A DNA stretch of 64,000 nucleotides, from the NCBI GenBank assembly GCA_951812965.1, contig OX638341.1, positions 3,144,438-3,208,437 on the forward strand. Reading direction: 5' to 3'. This document shows positions 8,099-16,258 of this stretch, one piece after another. Made by a program: the position numbers and the translations under genes. Source of the DNA: an uncultured Pseudohongiella sp. (GTDB lineage: Bacteria > Pseudomonadota > Gammaproteobacteria > Pseudomonadales > Pseudohongiellaceae). Every line of letters begins with the position of its first letter. Positions within the stretch are counted from its first letter, which is position 1. The notes beneath the pieces are model-generated. The model was not told the DNA's origin, ran no database searches, and saw only the letters and a list, made by a program, of their open reading frames with translations.

Positions 8099-8184
8099 GC
8101 CGGCGTGGCAATTGAACTGGTATATTTTGACTTGCTGCATCCGCGCTGTTTATGCTGCCGCCAAACTCGTTTGAGAATTGCGCC

Positions 8185-9942
8185 ATGCACAGATTGTCCT
8201 TCCTGTCCCTGGCTTTGCTCGCTCCCCTGGCGATGGCCCAGACCGGCCCGCTCACGCCGGTTACCGATGCCATGCTGGCGGAGCCGCCGCCCGAATCCTG
8301 GCTCAATTGGCGCGGCAGCCAGGGAAGCTGGGGTTACAGCGAACTCGATCAGATAGACACCGGCAACGTGCATCGAATGCAGTTGGCCTGGTCCTGGTCC
8401 TTCGACGATACCGGTGCGGGTCAGGCAGCGCCGCTGGTGCACGACGGCGTCATGTTCGTGCCCGGGCCAAGGGGAGTGATTCAGGCACTCGACGCTGCCT
8501 CGGGAGACCTGCTCTGGGAATACCGGCCGGGCATCACGCCCGCGCTGGAAGGATCGGGCGCGGTTCCGCTCGGGCCCGACCAACTGGGCGATGCGGTATT
8601 GCCCGCGACAACCTGGGTCAGCGTCGGCCGCGGAGTGCAGAAGAACATCGCCATTTACGGCGACAGAATTTTCGCCGCGACAGAGAACGCCAGCGTACTC
8701 GCGGTGGACAGCCAAACCGGCCTGCTGGCATGGGAATCTCCCGTTGCCGACCCTGCTCTGGGGTATAACTACGTAGCCGGCCCGATCATCGCCGACGGCG
8801 TGGTCGTTACCGGCATCAGCGGCTGCGAGCGCTATAAGGAAGGCGCCTGCTACATTACCGGTCACGACCCCGACACCGGCGAAGAACTCTGGCGCATCAG
8901 CACGGTCGCCCAGCCGGGCGAACCGGGCGATGCCTCCTGGGGCGATCTGCCGCTGGAATTTCGCGCCGGCGGCGATAGCTGGATCTCCGGCAGTTACGAC
9001 CCGGCGACCGGTCTGGTCTATATGGGAACGGCCCAGGCCAAGCCCTGGGCGCGCGTGGTGCGCGGCACCGACGGCGACGCGCTTTATACCAACAGCACCC
9101 TGGCGCTGGACCCGCACAGCGGCGAGATCGTCTGGTACTACCAGCATTTGCCCGGTGAAACCCATGACATGGACGAAGTGTTCGAATCGGTCCTGATCGA
9201 TGTGGACGGCCGCCAGTCGCTGTTCAAGATGGGCAAGCTCGGCATTCTCTGGCAACTCGACCGGGCCACGGGCGAGTTCATCTCCGGCGCCGACATCGGT
9301 TACCAGACCATCGTCGACCTTGACCCGGTCACCGGCAGTGTGCGCTACCGCGACGGCATGATTCCGCGCATCGGCCAGGAACTCGACATGTGCCCGAGCA
9401 CCTCGGGCTTCAAGAGCTGGCGCGCCATGTCATATTCGCCGCAGACCCGGGCTTTGTATATTCCCATCACCCTGAATTGCGAACTCGCGACGTTCGGCCC
9501 GGTCGAATTCGAACTCGGCGGCGGCGGCACCGGCCCCGTACGCCGGATCAATTACCCGCATCCGCAAGCGGGGGACAATCTCGGTGAATTGCTCGTGCTC
9601 GGGGTGCCCGATGGCGAAGTGCGCTGGCGCTATCGCTCGCGCGCGCCCGTGAATACCGCGGCGCTGGCAACGGCGGGCGGTCTTGTCTTCGTCGGCGACT
9701 GGGACCGGCGCATGTTCGCCTTTGACGCCGAAAACGGCGACATCCTCTGGCAGGCCAGAGTCAACACTTCGGCCCAGGGCTTTCCGATCAGTTACATGGT
9801 GGACGGCCGCCAGTACATCGCCCTGCCCGCCGGCGTCGGCGGCGCGAGCTGGTCGACCATGCTGCCGCGGGAGCTTGCGCCTGAATTGCGGCGCCCCGCC
9901 CGCGGCAATGCCATTCATGTTTTTGCTCTTCCAGAACAATGA
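8185..9942 (+). CDS. Periplasmic PQQ-dependent dehydrogenase (quinoprotein)
   Basis: This 585-residue protein begins with a signal peptide MHRLSFLSLALLAPLAMAQ. An in-frame ATG 33 bases upstream (8152) is less likely because it only adds a hydrophilic leader. The mature protein is an eight-bladed beta-propeller with repeated W-motifs (LAWSWSFDD, GDLLWEYRPG, GLLAWESPV, GEIVWYYQH, GDILWQARV). THDMDEVFE near residue 327 aligns with the catalytic aspartate region of methanol/ethanol dehydrogenases. A second Asp two residues later resembles the lanthanide-coordinating pattern. No adjacent-cysteine disulfide is seen. The substrate is presumably an alcohol or sugar. It overlaps the next gene by four bases. 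Confidence 0.85.
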   Translation: MHRLSFLSLALLAPLAMAQTGPLTPVTDAMLAEPPPESWLNWRGSQGSWGYSELDQIDTGNVHRMQLAWSWSFDDTGAGQAAPLVHDGVMFVPGPRGVIQALDAASGDLLWEYRPGITPALEGSGAVPLGPDQLGDAVLPATTWVSVGRGVQKNIAIYGDRIFAATENASVLAVDSQTGLLAWESPVADPALGYNYVAGPIIADGVVVTGISGCERYKEGACYITGHDPDTGEELWRISTVAQPGEPGDASWGDLPLEFRAGGDSWISGSYDPATGLVYMGTAQAKPWARVVRGTDGDALYTNSTLALDPHSGEIVWYYQHLPGETHDMDEVFESVLIDVDGRQSLFKMGKLGILWQLDRATGEFISGADIGYQTIVDLDPVTGSVRYRDGMIPRIGQELDMCPSTSGFKSWRAMSYSPQTRALYIPITLNCELATFGPVEFELGGGGTGPVRRINYPHPQAGDNLGELLVLGVPDGEVRWRYRSRAPVNTAALATAGGLVFVGDWDRRMFAFDAENGDILWQARVNTSAQGFPISYMVDGRQYIALPAGVGGASWSTMLPRELAPELRRPARGNAIHVFALPEQ

Positions 9943-11126
9943 GTTGTGACTATATGTCCATTCCCTGCCGATACGCGTTCGTTTGCCTCTCAATGGCTTT
10001 TCTGTTGCCAGCGAGCCTTGCCCAGGCCCAGGATGCAGATGAGCGGCCGCGGGCGCGGGAAGCCGGCGTCATCGTCGGCGTATTCGAACCCGGACCGCTG
10101 AACGCCATCACCGATGTCGAAGGCGTGCGCGTCGGTCATAGCACGGTGATCCGCGACGATGACATCCGCACCGGCGTGACGGCGATCATCCCGGCGCCGG
10201 GCAATCTCTACACGCACCCGGTTCCAGCCTGGATTCACGTCGGCAACGGCTACGGCAAGCTGATCGGCGAAACCCAGGTGCGTGAATTCGGCGAAATCGA
10301 GACTCCCGTGCTGCTGGTCTGCACCTTGTGCGTCTGGAGCGCCGCCAACGCGCTCAAGGAATGGATGTACGAACAGCCGGGCATGGGCGAACACACCTTG
10401 AATCCCGTCGTCGGCGAAACCAACGACAGCCGCGTGAACAATATGTGGGCCGACCCGGTCCAGCGCGACGAGGTATTCGAGGCGCTCGATAGCGCCGACA
10501 CCGGTCCTGTCGCAGAAGGCTCGATCGGCGCCGGCGCCGGCACCCAGGCTTTCGGCTGGAAAGGCGGCATCGGCACGAGTTCGCGCGTATTGCCTGCCGA
10601 CCTTGGCGGCTACACTATCGGCGTACTCGTGCAGACCAACTACGGCGGCGTGCTTGAGATCAACGGCGCGCCGGTGGGTCGGGAACTCGGCAATTATTCC
10701 TTCCGCGCATCGATCGAAGGCGAAGACCAGGATCGCGAAGACGGCTCGATCATGATGGTGGTGGCCACCGACGCCCCGCTCGACAGCCGCGGCCTGCAGC
10801 GGCTTTCCATGCGGGCGATGATGGGCCTGGCGCGCACCGGCTCGTTCGCGAGCAATGGTTCGGGCGATTATGTCATCGCATTCTCGGCCAATCCGAGCGT
10901 GCGCCGCCCGCGCAGCAGCGCCGCGCCGGTGCCAACCGAGGTATTGGTGAACGAGGCCATGTCGCCGTTGTTCGCGGCTACCGCCGAAGCCACCGAGGAA
11001 GCGATCTATAACGCCATCTTCAAGGCGACCACGGTGAGCAGCGCCCGCGGAGAATTACGCGCGATTCCCCTTGATGAAGTACTGGAGATCCTGCGCGAAT
11101 ACAATGCCATCATCGAACCTTTGTAG
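9939..11126 (+). CDS. P1-family peptidase (DmpA/BapA type, L-aminopeptidase/D-esterase)
   Basis: This 395-residue protein has a signal peptide (MSIPCRYAFVCLSMAFLLPA...AQAQ; an in-frame ATG at 9954 gives a cleaner leader, but the ATG at 9939 overlaps the upstream stop as ATGA). It carries the family segments GPLNAITDVEGVRVGHSTV, GNGYGKLIGETQV, PVVGETNDSRVN and, around residues 195-220, GAGTQAFGWKGGIGTSSR. In DmpA the precursor cleaves itself before the nucleophilic residue in the GT(S)S region, producing two subunits. The exported location points to periplasmic hydrolysis of N-terminal residues or of small beta- or D-amino-acid amides. It is coupled to the upstream quinoprotein gene. Confidence 0.87.
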   Translation: MSCDYMSIPCRYAFVCLSMAFLLPASLAQAQDADERPRAREAGVIVGVFEPGPLNAITDVEGVRVGHSTVIRDDDIRTGVTAIIPAPGNLYTHPVPAWIHVGNGYGKLIGETQVREFGEIETPVLLVCTLCVWSAANALKEWMYEQPGMGEHTLNPVVGETNDSRVNNMWADPVQRDEVFEALDSADTGPVAEGSIGAGAGTQAFGWKGGIGTSSRVLPADLGGYTIGVLVQTNYGGVLEINGAPVGRELGNYSFRASIEGEDQDREDGSIMMVVATDAPLDSRGLQRLSMRAMMGLARTGSFASNGSGDYVIAFSANPSVRRPRSSAAPVPTEVLVNEAMSPLFAATAEATEEAIYNAIFKATTVSSARGELRAIPLDEVLEILREYNAIIEPL

Positions 11127-11227
11127 GGGCGACGCATGCGTTGCCCGTGTCGAAATCCGGCGCCGTTTCTGCCCACGGCAGAATCTGACGGCGTCCATGC
11201 CAAGGGCGAGGCATGCCTCGCCCCTAC
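11123..11227. repeat. Inverted pair of REP-like palindromes
   Basis: GTAG plus a near-perfect 20-bp palindrome (11127-11146, one mismatch) and a perfect palindrome plus CTAC (11204-11227) face each other across about 57 bases, between two same-strand genes. The element begins at the last codon of the peptidase gene. It can be read through as protein (GEACLAPTGE), which creates a false N-terminal extension of the next gene. Confidence 0.8.
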
Positions 11228-11249
11228 AGGCGAATTGCGCGGAGGTCCC

Positions 11250-13199
11250 ATGCTCGACTACAGAATTCTAGTCACCGTTTTACTGATTTGCCCGCTTGTG
11301 GCTTGTCAGCCCGAATCCGGCGGCGAAGCGACGGCCAACTGGCCACATCACGGAGCCGATCATTCTTCGAGCAAATACGCACCGCACGGCGAGATCGACC
11401 GGAGCAATTTCTCCGAGCTTGAAATCGCCTGGACCTGGGATTCGGCCGATTCGCGCATTGACGAGGAACTGCGCTATTTCACGGGCGACTATCGCGCCAC
11501 GCCGATTTTCGTCAATGGAGTGCTCTATACTGCCACCAATCATGGCCAGATCGTGGCGCTCGACCCGGCCAGCGGTGAGGAGTTGTGGCTGTTCGACCCG
11601 GAAAGCTATCGCGCCGGGCCGCCCAATTTCTCACCGGTGCAGACGCGAGGCATCGAATATTGGACCGACGGCGAAATCGAACGCATCTTCATCGCCACAT
11701 TAGCAAAGCAATTGGTTTCCATAGACATCGCCACGGGAGAACCCGACCCGAATTTCGGCGATGACGGCTTCGTCGATCTGCGCGGCGATCTGGGCCGGCT
11801 CGAATTCGAGATGAACAACATCACCCATGGCGCGCCGCCGATCGCCGTCGGCAGCAGCGTGATCGTCGGCTCGAAGATTTTCGACTACATCATGTCCAAT
11901 CGCAGCCCGCCGGGACATGTGCGCGCCTATGACGCATATACCGGAGAATTCAAATGGCGTTTCAACACCATTCCCCAGCCAGGCGAGCCGTTTAACGAAA
12001 CCTGGGAGAACGGCTCCTGGGCAACTACCGGCAACACCAATGTCTGGTCCTTCATGGCCGCCGACGATGAAGCGGGAATCGTTTATCTGCCCGTTTCCAC
12101 ACCGACGAACGATTACTGGGGCGGCATGCGCCACGGCGAGAATGTCTTCGCCGAAAGCCTGGTCGCGCTGAACGCCGACACAGGCGAGCGAATCTGGCAC
12201 TTCCAGACCGTGCATCACGGCATCTGGGACTACGACATCGCCTCGGCGCCCAATCTGGTCGATATCGTCGTCGACGGCAGGCCGATCAAGGCCGTGGCGC
12301 AAGTCTCAAAGACCGGCTTCACCTATGTGTTCGACCGCCTCACCGGAGAGCCGGTCTGGCCCATCGAGGAGCGGCCCGTGCCGCCAAGCACGGTCCCCGG
12401 CGAAAGATTGCACCCTACCCAGCCGTTTCCGACCTGGCCCCTTCCCTTCGAGCAGATCGGCATCACCGAAGACGACCTGATCGATTTCACGCCGGAACTG
12501 CGCGCCGAAGCAGAGCAAATCGCGAGCGAATACGTTATCGGGCCGATCTTCACGCCCACCATTGTCGCGGGCCAGGACGGCAAGCGCTCGACCATCGTCG
12601 TTCCCGGCGCCGGCGGCGGCGCCAATTTTCCCGGCGCATCGCTCGATCCGGAATCCGGCGTGCTCTACATCCCATCGGTAACCCGACCCACCGGCATGTC
12701 CCTGATCGAGCCCCCTGCAGCCGCTTCAGACTGGCCCTATGTCATTCGTTACGACAGCACCGCCGGACCGCAAGGTCTGCCCCTGCTAAAACCGCCCTAT
12801 CGGCGCATTACCGCAATCGACCTCAACACTGGCGAACACGTCTGGCAAATTCCTTTCGGCAAGGGCCCCACGGATCATCCGGCCATCGCCCATCTGAATC
12901 TCGGCCCCCTGGGCAGCGTGTTCAACGACGTCGTCGCCGAAGGCGGCGTCATCATCACCGAGACCCTGCTCATCTCCTACCTGGCGCAGAAGGACGAAAT
13001 AGACCCGGAAGCCACGGGCTCGATCCTGGTCGCGCACGACAAGGAAACCGGCGAATTGCTTGGTGAAATCATGGTCGATCAGCGCCTGCACGGCGCGCCG
13101 ATGAGTTACCAACACGAGGGCCGGCAATACATCGCCGTAGCAGGCGGCGGCCGCGACGGAGACTTCGGCGAACTCGTGGTGTTTGCTTTGCCTGAGTGA
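11250..13199 (+). CDS. PQQ-dependent dehydrogenase, glucose-dehydrogenase-like, probable lipoprotein
   Basis: This is a 649-residue quinoprotein. I chose the ATG at 11250 because GGAGG (11241-11245) precedes it and because it yields a lipoprotein signal, MLDYRILVTVLLICPLVAC, with the lipobox cysteine at 19. The longer reading from 11136 translates a repeat element. The propeller blades are typical of sorbosone/glucose dehydrogenase-like PQQ enzymes: WPHHGADHSSSKYAP, GEELWLFDPE, HHGIWDYDIASAPNLVD around residue 327, and AVAQVSKTGFTYVFDRLTG. WDYD provides the presumed catalytic Asp and a second Asp two residues on. It would be anchored on the periplasmic side and pass electrons to quinone or cytochrome. 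The sugar or alcohol substrate is unknown. Confidence 0.85.
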   Translation: MLDYRILVTVLLICPLVACQPESGGEATANWPHHGADHSSSKYAPHGEIDRSNFSELEIAWTWDSADSRIDEELRYFTGDYRATPIFVNGVLYTATNHGQIVALDPASGEELWLFDPESYRAGPPNFSPVQTRGIEYWTDGEIERIFIATLAKQLVSIDIATGEPDPNFGDDGFVDLRGDLGRLEFEMNNITHGAPPIAVGSSVIVGSKIFDYIMSNRSPPGHVRAYDAYTGEFKWRFNTIPQPGEPFNETWENGSWATTGNTNVWSFMAADDEAGIVYLPVSTPTNDYWGGMRHGENVFAESLVALNADTGERIWHFQTVHHGIWDYDIASAPNLVDIVVDGRPIKAVAQVSKTGFTYVFDRLTGEPVWPIEERPVPPSTVPGERLHPTQPFPTWPLPFEQIGITEDDLIDFTPELRAEAEQIASEYVIGPIFTPTIVAGQDGKRSTIVVPGAGGGANFPGASLDPESGVLYIPSVTRPTGMSLIEPPAAASDWPYVIRYDSTAGPQGLPLLKPPYRRITAIDLNTGEHVWQIPFGKGPTDHPAIAHLNLGPLGSVFNDVVAEGGVIITETLLISYLAQKDEIDPEATGSILVAHDKETGELLGEIMVDQRLHGAPMSYQHEGRQYIAVAGGGRDGDFGELVVFALPE

Positions 13200-13238
13200 A
13201 TTTCGCAGAGTTGCTGCAGCGAAACTGTCAGGGTCGAT

Positions 13239-13942
13239 TCAGATCTGGATATCACCAGTGTGTTGCGGCCCCACAAGTAATTCTTGAATTCTGCTGTGGT
13301 GGTCCAACCATTGGCTCAAAGCCGGCGATATCCATCCCGTCACTTCAAGTATGAGCTGGTAATCAGCTTTGTGCCGCCTTTTAAAAATTGGTTCATGGTG
13401 TGCAATTCGGTTTCGCAGGATGCGGAGATTCTCCAAAGCGGCATGGGCTTTCTTACGGTTCAGGGACCGAGCATGGGGAAATGCACGGCATAGAGCGGGT
13501 CGCCAAATGGTCATCTCATAATTTGCCTTTTTACTGGAGCCTGCGATCTGCCCCCCAGGTCCCAACAAGGAGACCCAGAAACCGAAGGACAGTCCGGCCA
13601 CCACTCTAGACGGAGTTGGGTTGTTGAAGCCTCTATGACTCAATTCGGTTTTGGCATTTTGCACACGTCGGAGTCCTCCAGTGTCTAGACCGATGCCTTG
13701 ACTGTCGTACCAGTTGGAGCCATACCACGCAGCAAGCTCCTTGTGCATGGCATTTCGAACAGTTACTTCCAAGCCCTGCAACAGTCCGTAGAATCCCGCG
13801 CTTAGCGCCACGTTCCAAAGGTATAGACGAATTGCCCCTTCCGGATCCTTACTCTGGGCAGCCTGGACATAGGTACTCAATCGCTCTGGGGAAATGGACG
13901 ACTCCAGTTCCTGAAGCGATTCTTTAGAGTAGGAGAAGTGCT
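13239..13942 (-). pseudogene. Abi-like HEPN-domain gene, 3' part, split from its start by an insertion sequence
   Basis: An Abi_2/Abi-like abortive-infection protein. The reading frame stays open through 13942 at the insertion-sequence edge. It contains the family opening (SPERLSTYVQAAQ), AGFYGLLQGLEVTVRNAMH, and near the end LRILRNRIAHHEPIF, the R-N-x3-H motif of HEPN ribonuclease domains. The only start now available in this piece is a TTG at 13880, inside the conserved region. Joining this piece to 15325-15372 across the element, with one copy of the target duplication, restores an uninterrupted frame starting MNMTNDQVLVKHFSYSKESL. Abi proteins cause phage-triggered dormancy or death, usually by RNA cleavage. 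A shortened protein starting at the TTG could still be made, but activity is doubtful. Confidence 0.8.
13926..13942. repeat. Target-site duplication, left copy
   Basis: AGAGTAGGAGAAGTGCT is repeated exactly at 15325-15341. It directly flanks the insertion sequence. The final T may be the first base of the element, so the duplication is 16 or 17 bp. Confidence 0.85.
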
Positions 13943-15324
13943 GTTAAGAGCAAATAGAAATGTCCGGTTCTGTAGCAAATGATCTGTCCGGTTTGTTTTT
14001 GGCGTCTGGGGGGCCTTGGAGGGCGTAGCCCGGAAAGGCCCCCCAGACGCCGGCCGCCGCCGCGTTCCTACGCGGCGGTCCGTAAATTCTCCGTCAATAG
14101 TTTCCCCTGGGAGTCGTATCGCGCCAGTTCGCGCGGGCCGTGGCGGATCGCAACGCACCCATCCAGATACTGCAAGACCTTGACTGTCGCCTTCACATAG
14201 TGACAACGGTACCGATCCGGCGGAATCTGCAGCACCTTTCGACGAAAGCGTACGCAGTTGTCGTGCCCGACGACCCGCTCATGGTGCTCGCACAGGATCT
14301 CGTCCAGCCGATCGGCGTCGCCGCAGGCCACGAAGGCGGACCCTTCCTCCCGCGGCGGCCGCGCGAACTCCGCGTTGAAGGCCGGCAGGTACGTCTCCCG
14401 CAAGTACCGATTCGCCGCTTCCATCTCCGCAACCCCCGCCAGCGCCAACTCCTTCACCAGTCGGTCCTGGTGCGTCTTGAACGCTCGCTCCGAACGGCCC
14501 CGCGCCTCCGGCGAGTACGCCGGAATCATCTCGATGCCCAGCTGCCTCATCGCCCGTCCAAACTGCGTCGGATTGCCCTTGTCCACTTTGCCGCCCGCCG
14601 TCGGCGTGTGCCAGTAGTGACTGCCGCGGTCGGTATACAGCGAACAGAACAGACCGCGCGCATCAATCACCTCGCGGATGCCGCGAAAGCTGCTCCACGT
14701 ACCTTCCTCCTCGCAAAAGAACATCGAGTAATGCGCGTTCGTGGCGTCGTCCATGGTCACGATCAGATCCCACATCCGACCCGGCGCCCATTCATGGCGA
14801 CTGCCATCCTGGTGCAACAGCATGCCCGGCCACGGCGCCGGCTCCCGCCGCTTGCGATGCGCTCCGCGGCGTGACGCCCGCGCCACCAGGCCCGCTGCCT
14901 GCAAGGCGTTCTTCACCCAGGTGTAGCTGCGCTTCCCGCCATCGCGCCGGTACCAGGCATGAAAATGACGCACGTTCCAACCCCGGTGACGGTTCCGGTA
15001 GCGATCCACCAACGCCATCACTTCGTCGACCGGCGCGCGACGGTTCGATGCTTGCGACAAGCGCTTGTCGATCAATCCGTCCAGGCCCGCTTCCTCATAC
15101 CGATCTATCCAGCGCCGAAACGTGCGCTCACACACCCCAAGCAGCCGCGCAGCTTCTTCCTGCGTCAGCCGACTCTCCGTCCACGCACCAAAGGCTTCCT
15201 CAAAACGTTCCATTCGCGTCTCCTGCAACCAAGCTGTTCGTCTCATCAGATGCTTCCTCCCGCATCCGATGAGAACCGGACAGACCTTGTGCTACAAGAC
15301 CGGACAGATTATGTGCTCTCTACA
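13942..15324 (-). mobile_element. ISNCY-type insertion sequence inserted in an Abi gene
   Basis: The element is about 1.38 kb with one transposase gene (14068-15246). Both ends begin TGT when read inward and carry two copies of TGTCCGGT: 13961-13968 and 13985-13992 on the left, and the complement ACCGGACA at 15275-15282 and 15299-15306 on the right. TGTAGCA lies between the two copies at each end. The terminal repeats are imperfect. A 16-17 bp direct repeat flanks the element, and removing it restores the host reading frame, which establishes both boundaries. The transposase frame is intact, so the element may still be active. Confidence 0.88.
14068..15246 (-). CDS. ISNCY-family transposase (DDE, integrase-core fold)
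   Basis: This 392-residue protein has an N-terminal helix-turn-helix (LTQEEAARLLGVCERTFRRW, residues about 28-47) and an RNase-H-like core. The core contains LLHQDGSRHEW (first Asp), CSLYTDRGSHYW (second Asp) and EARGRSERAFKTH (Glu). These match the group annotated as ISNCY-family transposases, whose members share HYSMFFCEEEGTWSSFRGIR-like sequence. It is full length with no frameshift. The ATG at 15246 was chosen; an internal Met 11 codons later (15213) is also possible. It catalyses cut or copy of the flanking terminal repeats. Confidence 0.9.
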   Translation of the reverse strand: MRRTAWLQETRMERFEEAFGAWTESRLTQEEAARLLGVCERTFRRWIDRYEEAGLDGLIDKRLSQASNRRAPVDEVMALVDRYRNRHRGWNVRHFHAWYRRDGGKRSYTWVKNALQAAGLVARASRRGAHRKRREPAPWPGMLLHQDGSRHEWAPGRMWDLIVTMDDATNAHYSMFFCEEEGTWSSFRGIREVIDARGLFCSLYTDRGSHYWHTPTAGGKVDKGNPTQFGRAMRQLGIEMIPAYSPEARGRSERAFKTHQDRLVKELALAGVAEMEAANRYLRETYLPAFNAEFARPPREEGSAFVACGDADRLDEILCEHHERVVGHDNCVRFRRKVLQIPPDRYRCHYVKATVKVLQYLDGCVAIRHGPRELARYDSQGKLLTENLRTAA

Positions 15325-15341
15325 AGAGTAGGAGAAGTGCT
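15325..15341. repeat. Target-site duplication, right copy
   Basis: AGAGTAGGAGAAGTGCT, identical to 13926-13942. On the minus strand this copy encodes the codons H-F-S-Y-S of the interrupted Abi gene. Confidence 0.85.
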
Positions 15342-15372
15342 TGACTAGTACCTGATCATTTGTCATATTCAT
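15325..15372 (-). pseudogene. Abi-like gene, detached 5' end (16 codons)
   Basis: From the ATG at 15372 (a second in-frame ATG is at 15366) the minus strand reads MNMTNDQVLVKHFSYS and then meets the insertion sequence. The same frame resumes at 13925 on the far side with KESLQELESS. This is the original start of the Abi gene. It lies 53 bases downstream of a broken helix-turn-helix gene, so the two may once have been an operon. Confidence 0.75.
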
Positions 15373-15425
15373 TGCCGTAGACCCCGGACCCGCCTCTGCC
15401 GCCTTGTGCGGTATGCGCCCGGGGT

Positions 15426-15944
15426 TCAGTTTTTCTGGGTATGCGCTTCCAACTCTTTGCGTAACTTATGCCCGCGCTTTGAAACGTTTCGTCTTTGCGC
15501 TTTCGCGGACTCCACAGCTTCACGGAACTCCGGTTCAAGTTCCTTTAGCTTGCTCACAAGCCCATCAAGATCATAGTAGTTTGATAGTTTTCCGCCATGC
15601 CTGCCCCGTCGCTCTTCTCGACGGATGAGACCCGCTTGTTCCAATTCGGCCAAATAACGCTGAATCTGTCTTGGGCCGAGGCCAAGACGTTCACCCATAG
15701 CTTTTTTTGACGGAAACGGCTTGCGTTCCTTGTCCCACCAGTAGTCGCAGAGCTGCAAAATAACCGCGAGTTACGTGGGGTTGAGCCCAAGCCGACTCTG
15801 TGCTCTCAGCAGAAGCGATGGGACTACGCAGAATCCCAAGCCTATCACCTTCTTGCCCCACTTCGCTTCCGAATTTCTTTGCGATTGCGTGGGCTTGCGC
15901 AATTGAACGACATTGCCAGTTTTCTTAGATCTTTCGCTATCCAT
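15426..15944 (-). pseudogene. Helix-turn-helix protein with an in-frame stop codon
   Basis: Two open segments lie in one frame, separated only by a TAA at 15771-15773. The upstream half (from ATG 15944; another ATG at 15977) reads MDSERSKKTGNVVQLRKP... ending RLGLNPT. After the stop it continues LAVILQLCDYWWDKERKPFP, then KKAMGERLGLGPRQIQRYLA, a winged-helix DNA-binding segment, then a basic tail. The stop falls where a Gln codon would fit (CAA to TAA), in an otherwise continuous protein of about 172 residues. The family resembles replication- or plasmid-type HTH proteins. A restart at the TTG at 15758 could make the C-terminal part. A sequencing error or suppression is possible but less likely. 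Confidence 0.7.
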
Positions 15945-16258
15945 CGGAGACACTTCCTGAACAAAATGGGAACCCAAATTATGGTTCTTTGTCGGAAGGA
16001 TGCAAGATTTCAGGGCAGTCAGGTACGAGTAGAGTAAGTCCTATGGGTATAGTCGGGAATGTCCTGTGTACTAGATAGAATAGACCACCGAAGAAGGATA
16101 CAAGCATTCAGTACGCAGGCAACGGGGATCAAAGAGTATTTACTTGGATGCGGTCGGTCATGACCAGTGGGTAGATTAAATTTGGTTGGCAAGAGTCGCT
16201 CAATTCGTATTCGAGTGTCCCTCACACCACACCATACGCTACGTAACTCGCCAACTGC
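15945..16258. other. Intergenic region with no supported gene
   Basis: These 314 bases are more AT-rich than the surroundings. Short open frames exist on both strands, but none has a ribosome site or recognisable protein pattern. The stretch would contain the promoter of the leftward HTH gene. Confidence 0.5.

Larger units (their letters stand above)
7852..8184. other. Divergent intergenic region with two palindromic repeats
   Basis: This 333-bp gap lies between the leftward symporter and the rightward quinoprotein gene. It holds two copies of a dispersed palindrome (7966-7985 and 8079-8098) and a degenerate third copy near 8029-8050. I see no convincing coding sequence. Promoters for both flanking genes must lie here but no clear -35/-10 pair stands out. 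Confidence 0.6.

Noticed and set aside
11136..11249. Long N-terminal extension of the second quinoprotein
   Set aside because: It translates two REP-like palindromes and lacks a ribosome site, while GGAGG and a lipoprotein signal define the start at 11250.
13200..13238. Terminator between convergent genes
   Set aside because: Only a 6-bp TTTCGC/GCGAAA pairing with no T-run is seen; too weak to call.
13239..13880. Intact short Abi gene starting at TTG 13880
   Set aside because: The conserved residues begin before this TTG and continue to the insertion-sequence edge, and the detached 5' end is visible at 15325-15372.
16019..16225. 68-codon frame on the minus strand between the nuclease-vWA and HTH genes
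   Set aside because: No ribosome site and no recognisable sequence; composition resembles non-coding DNA.
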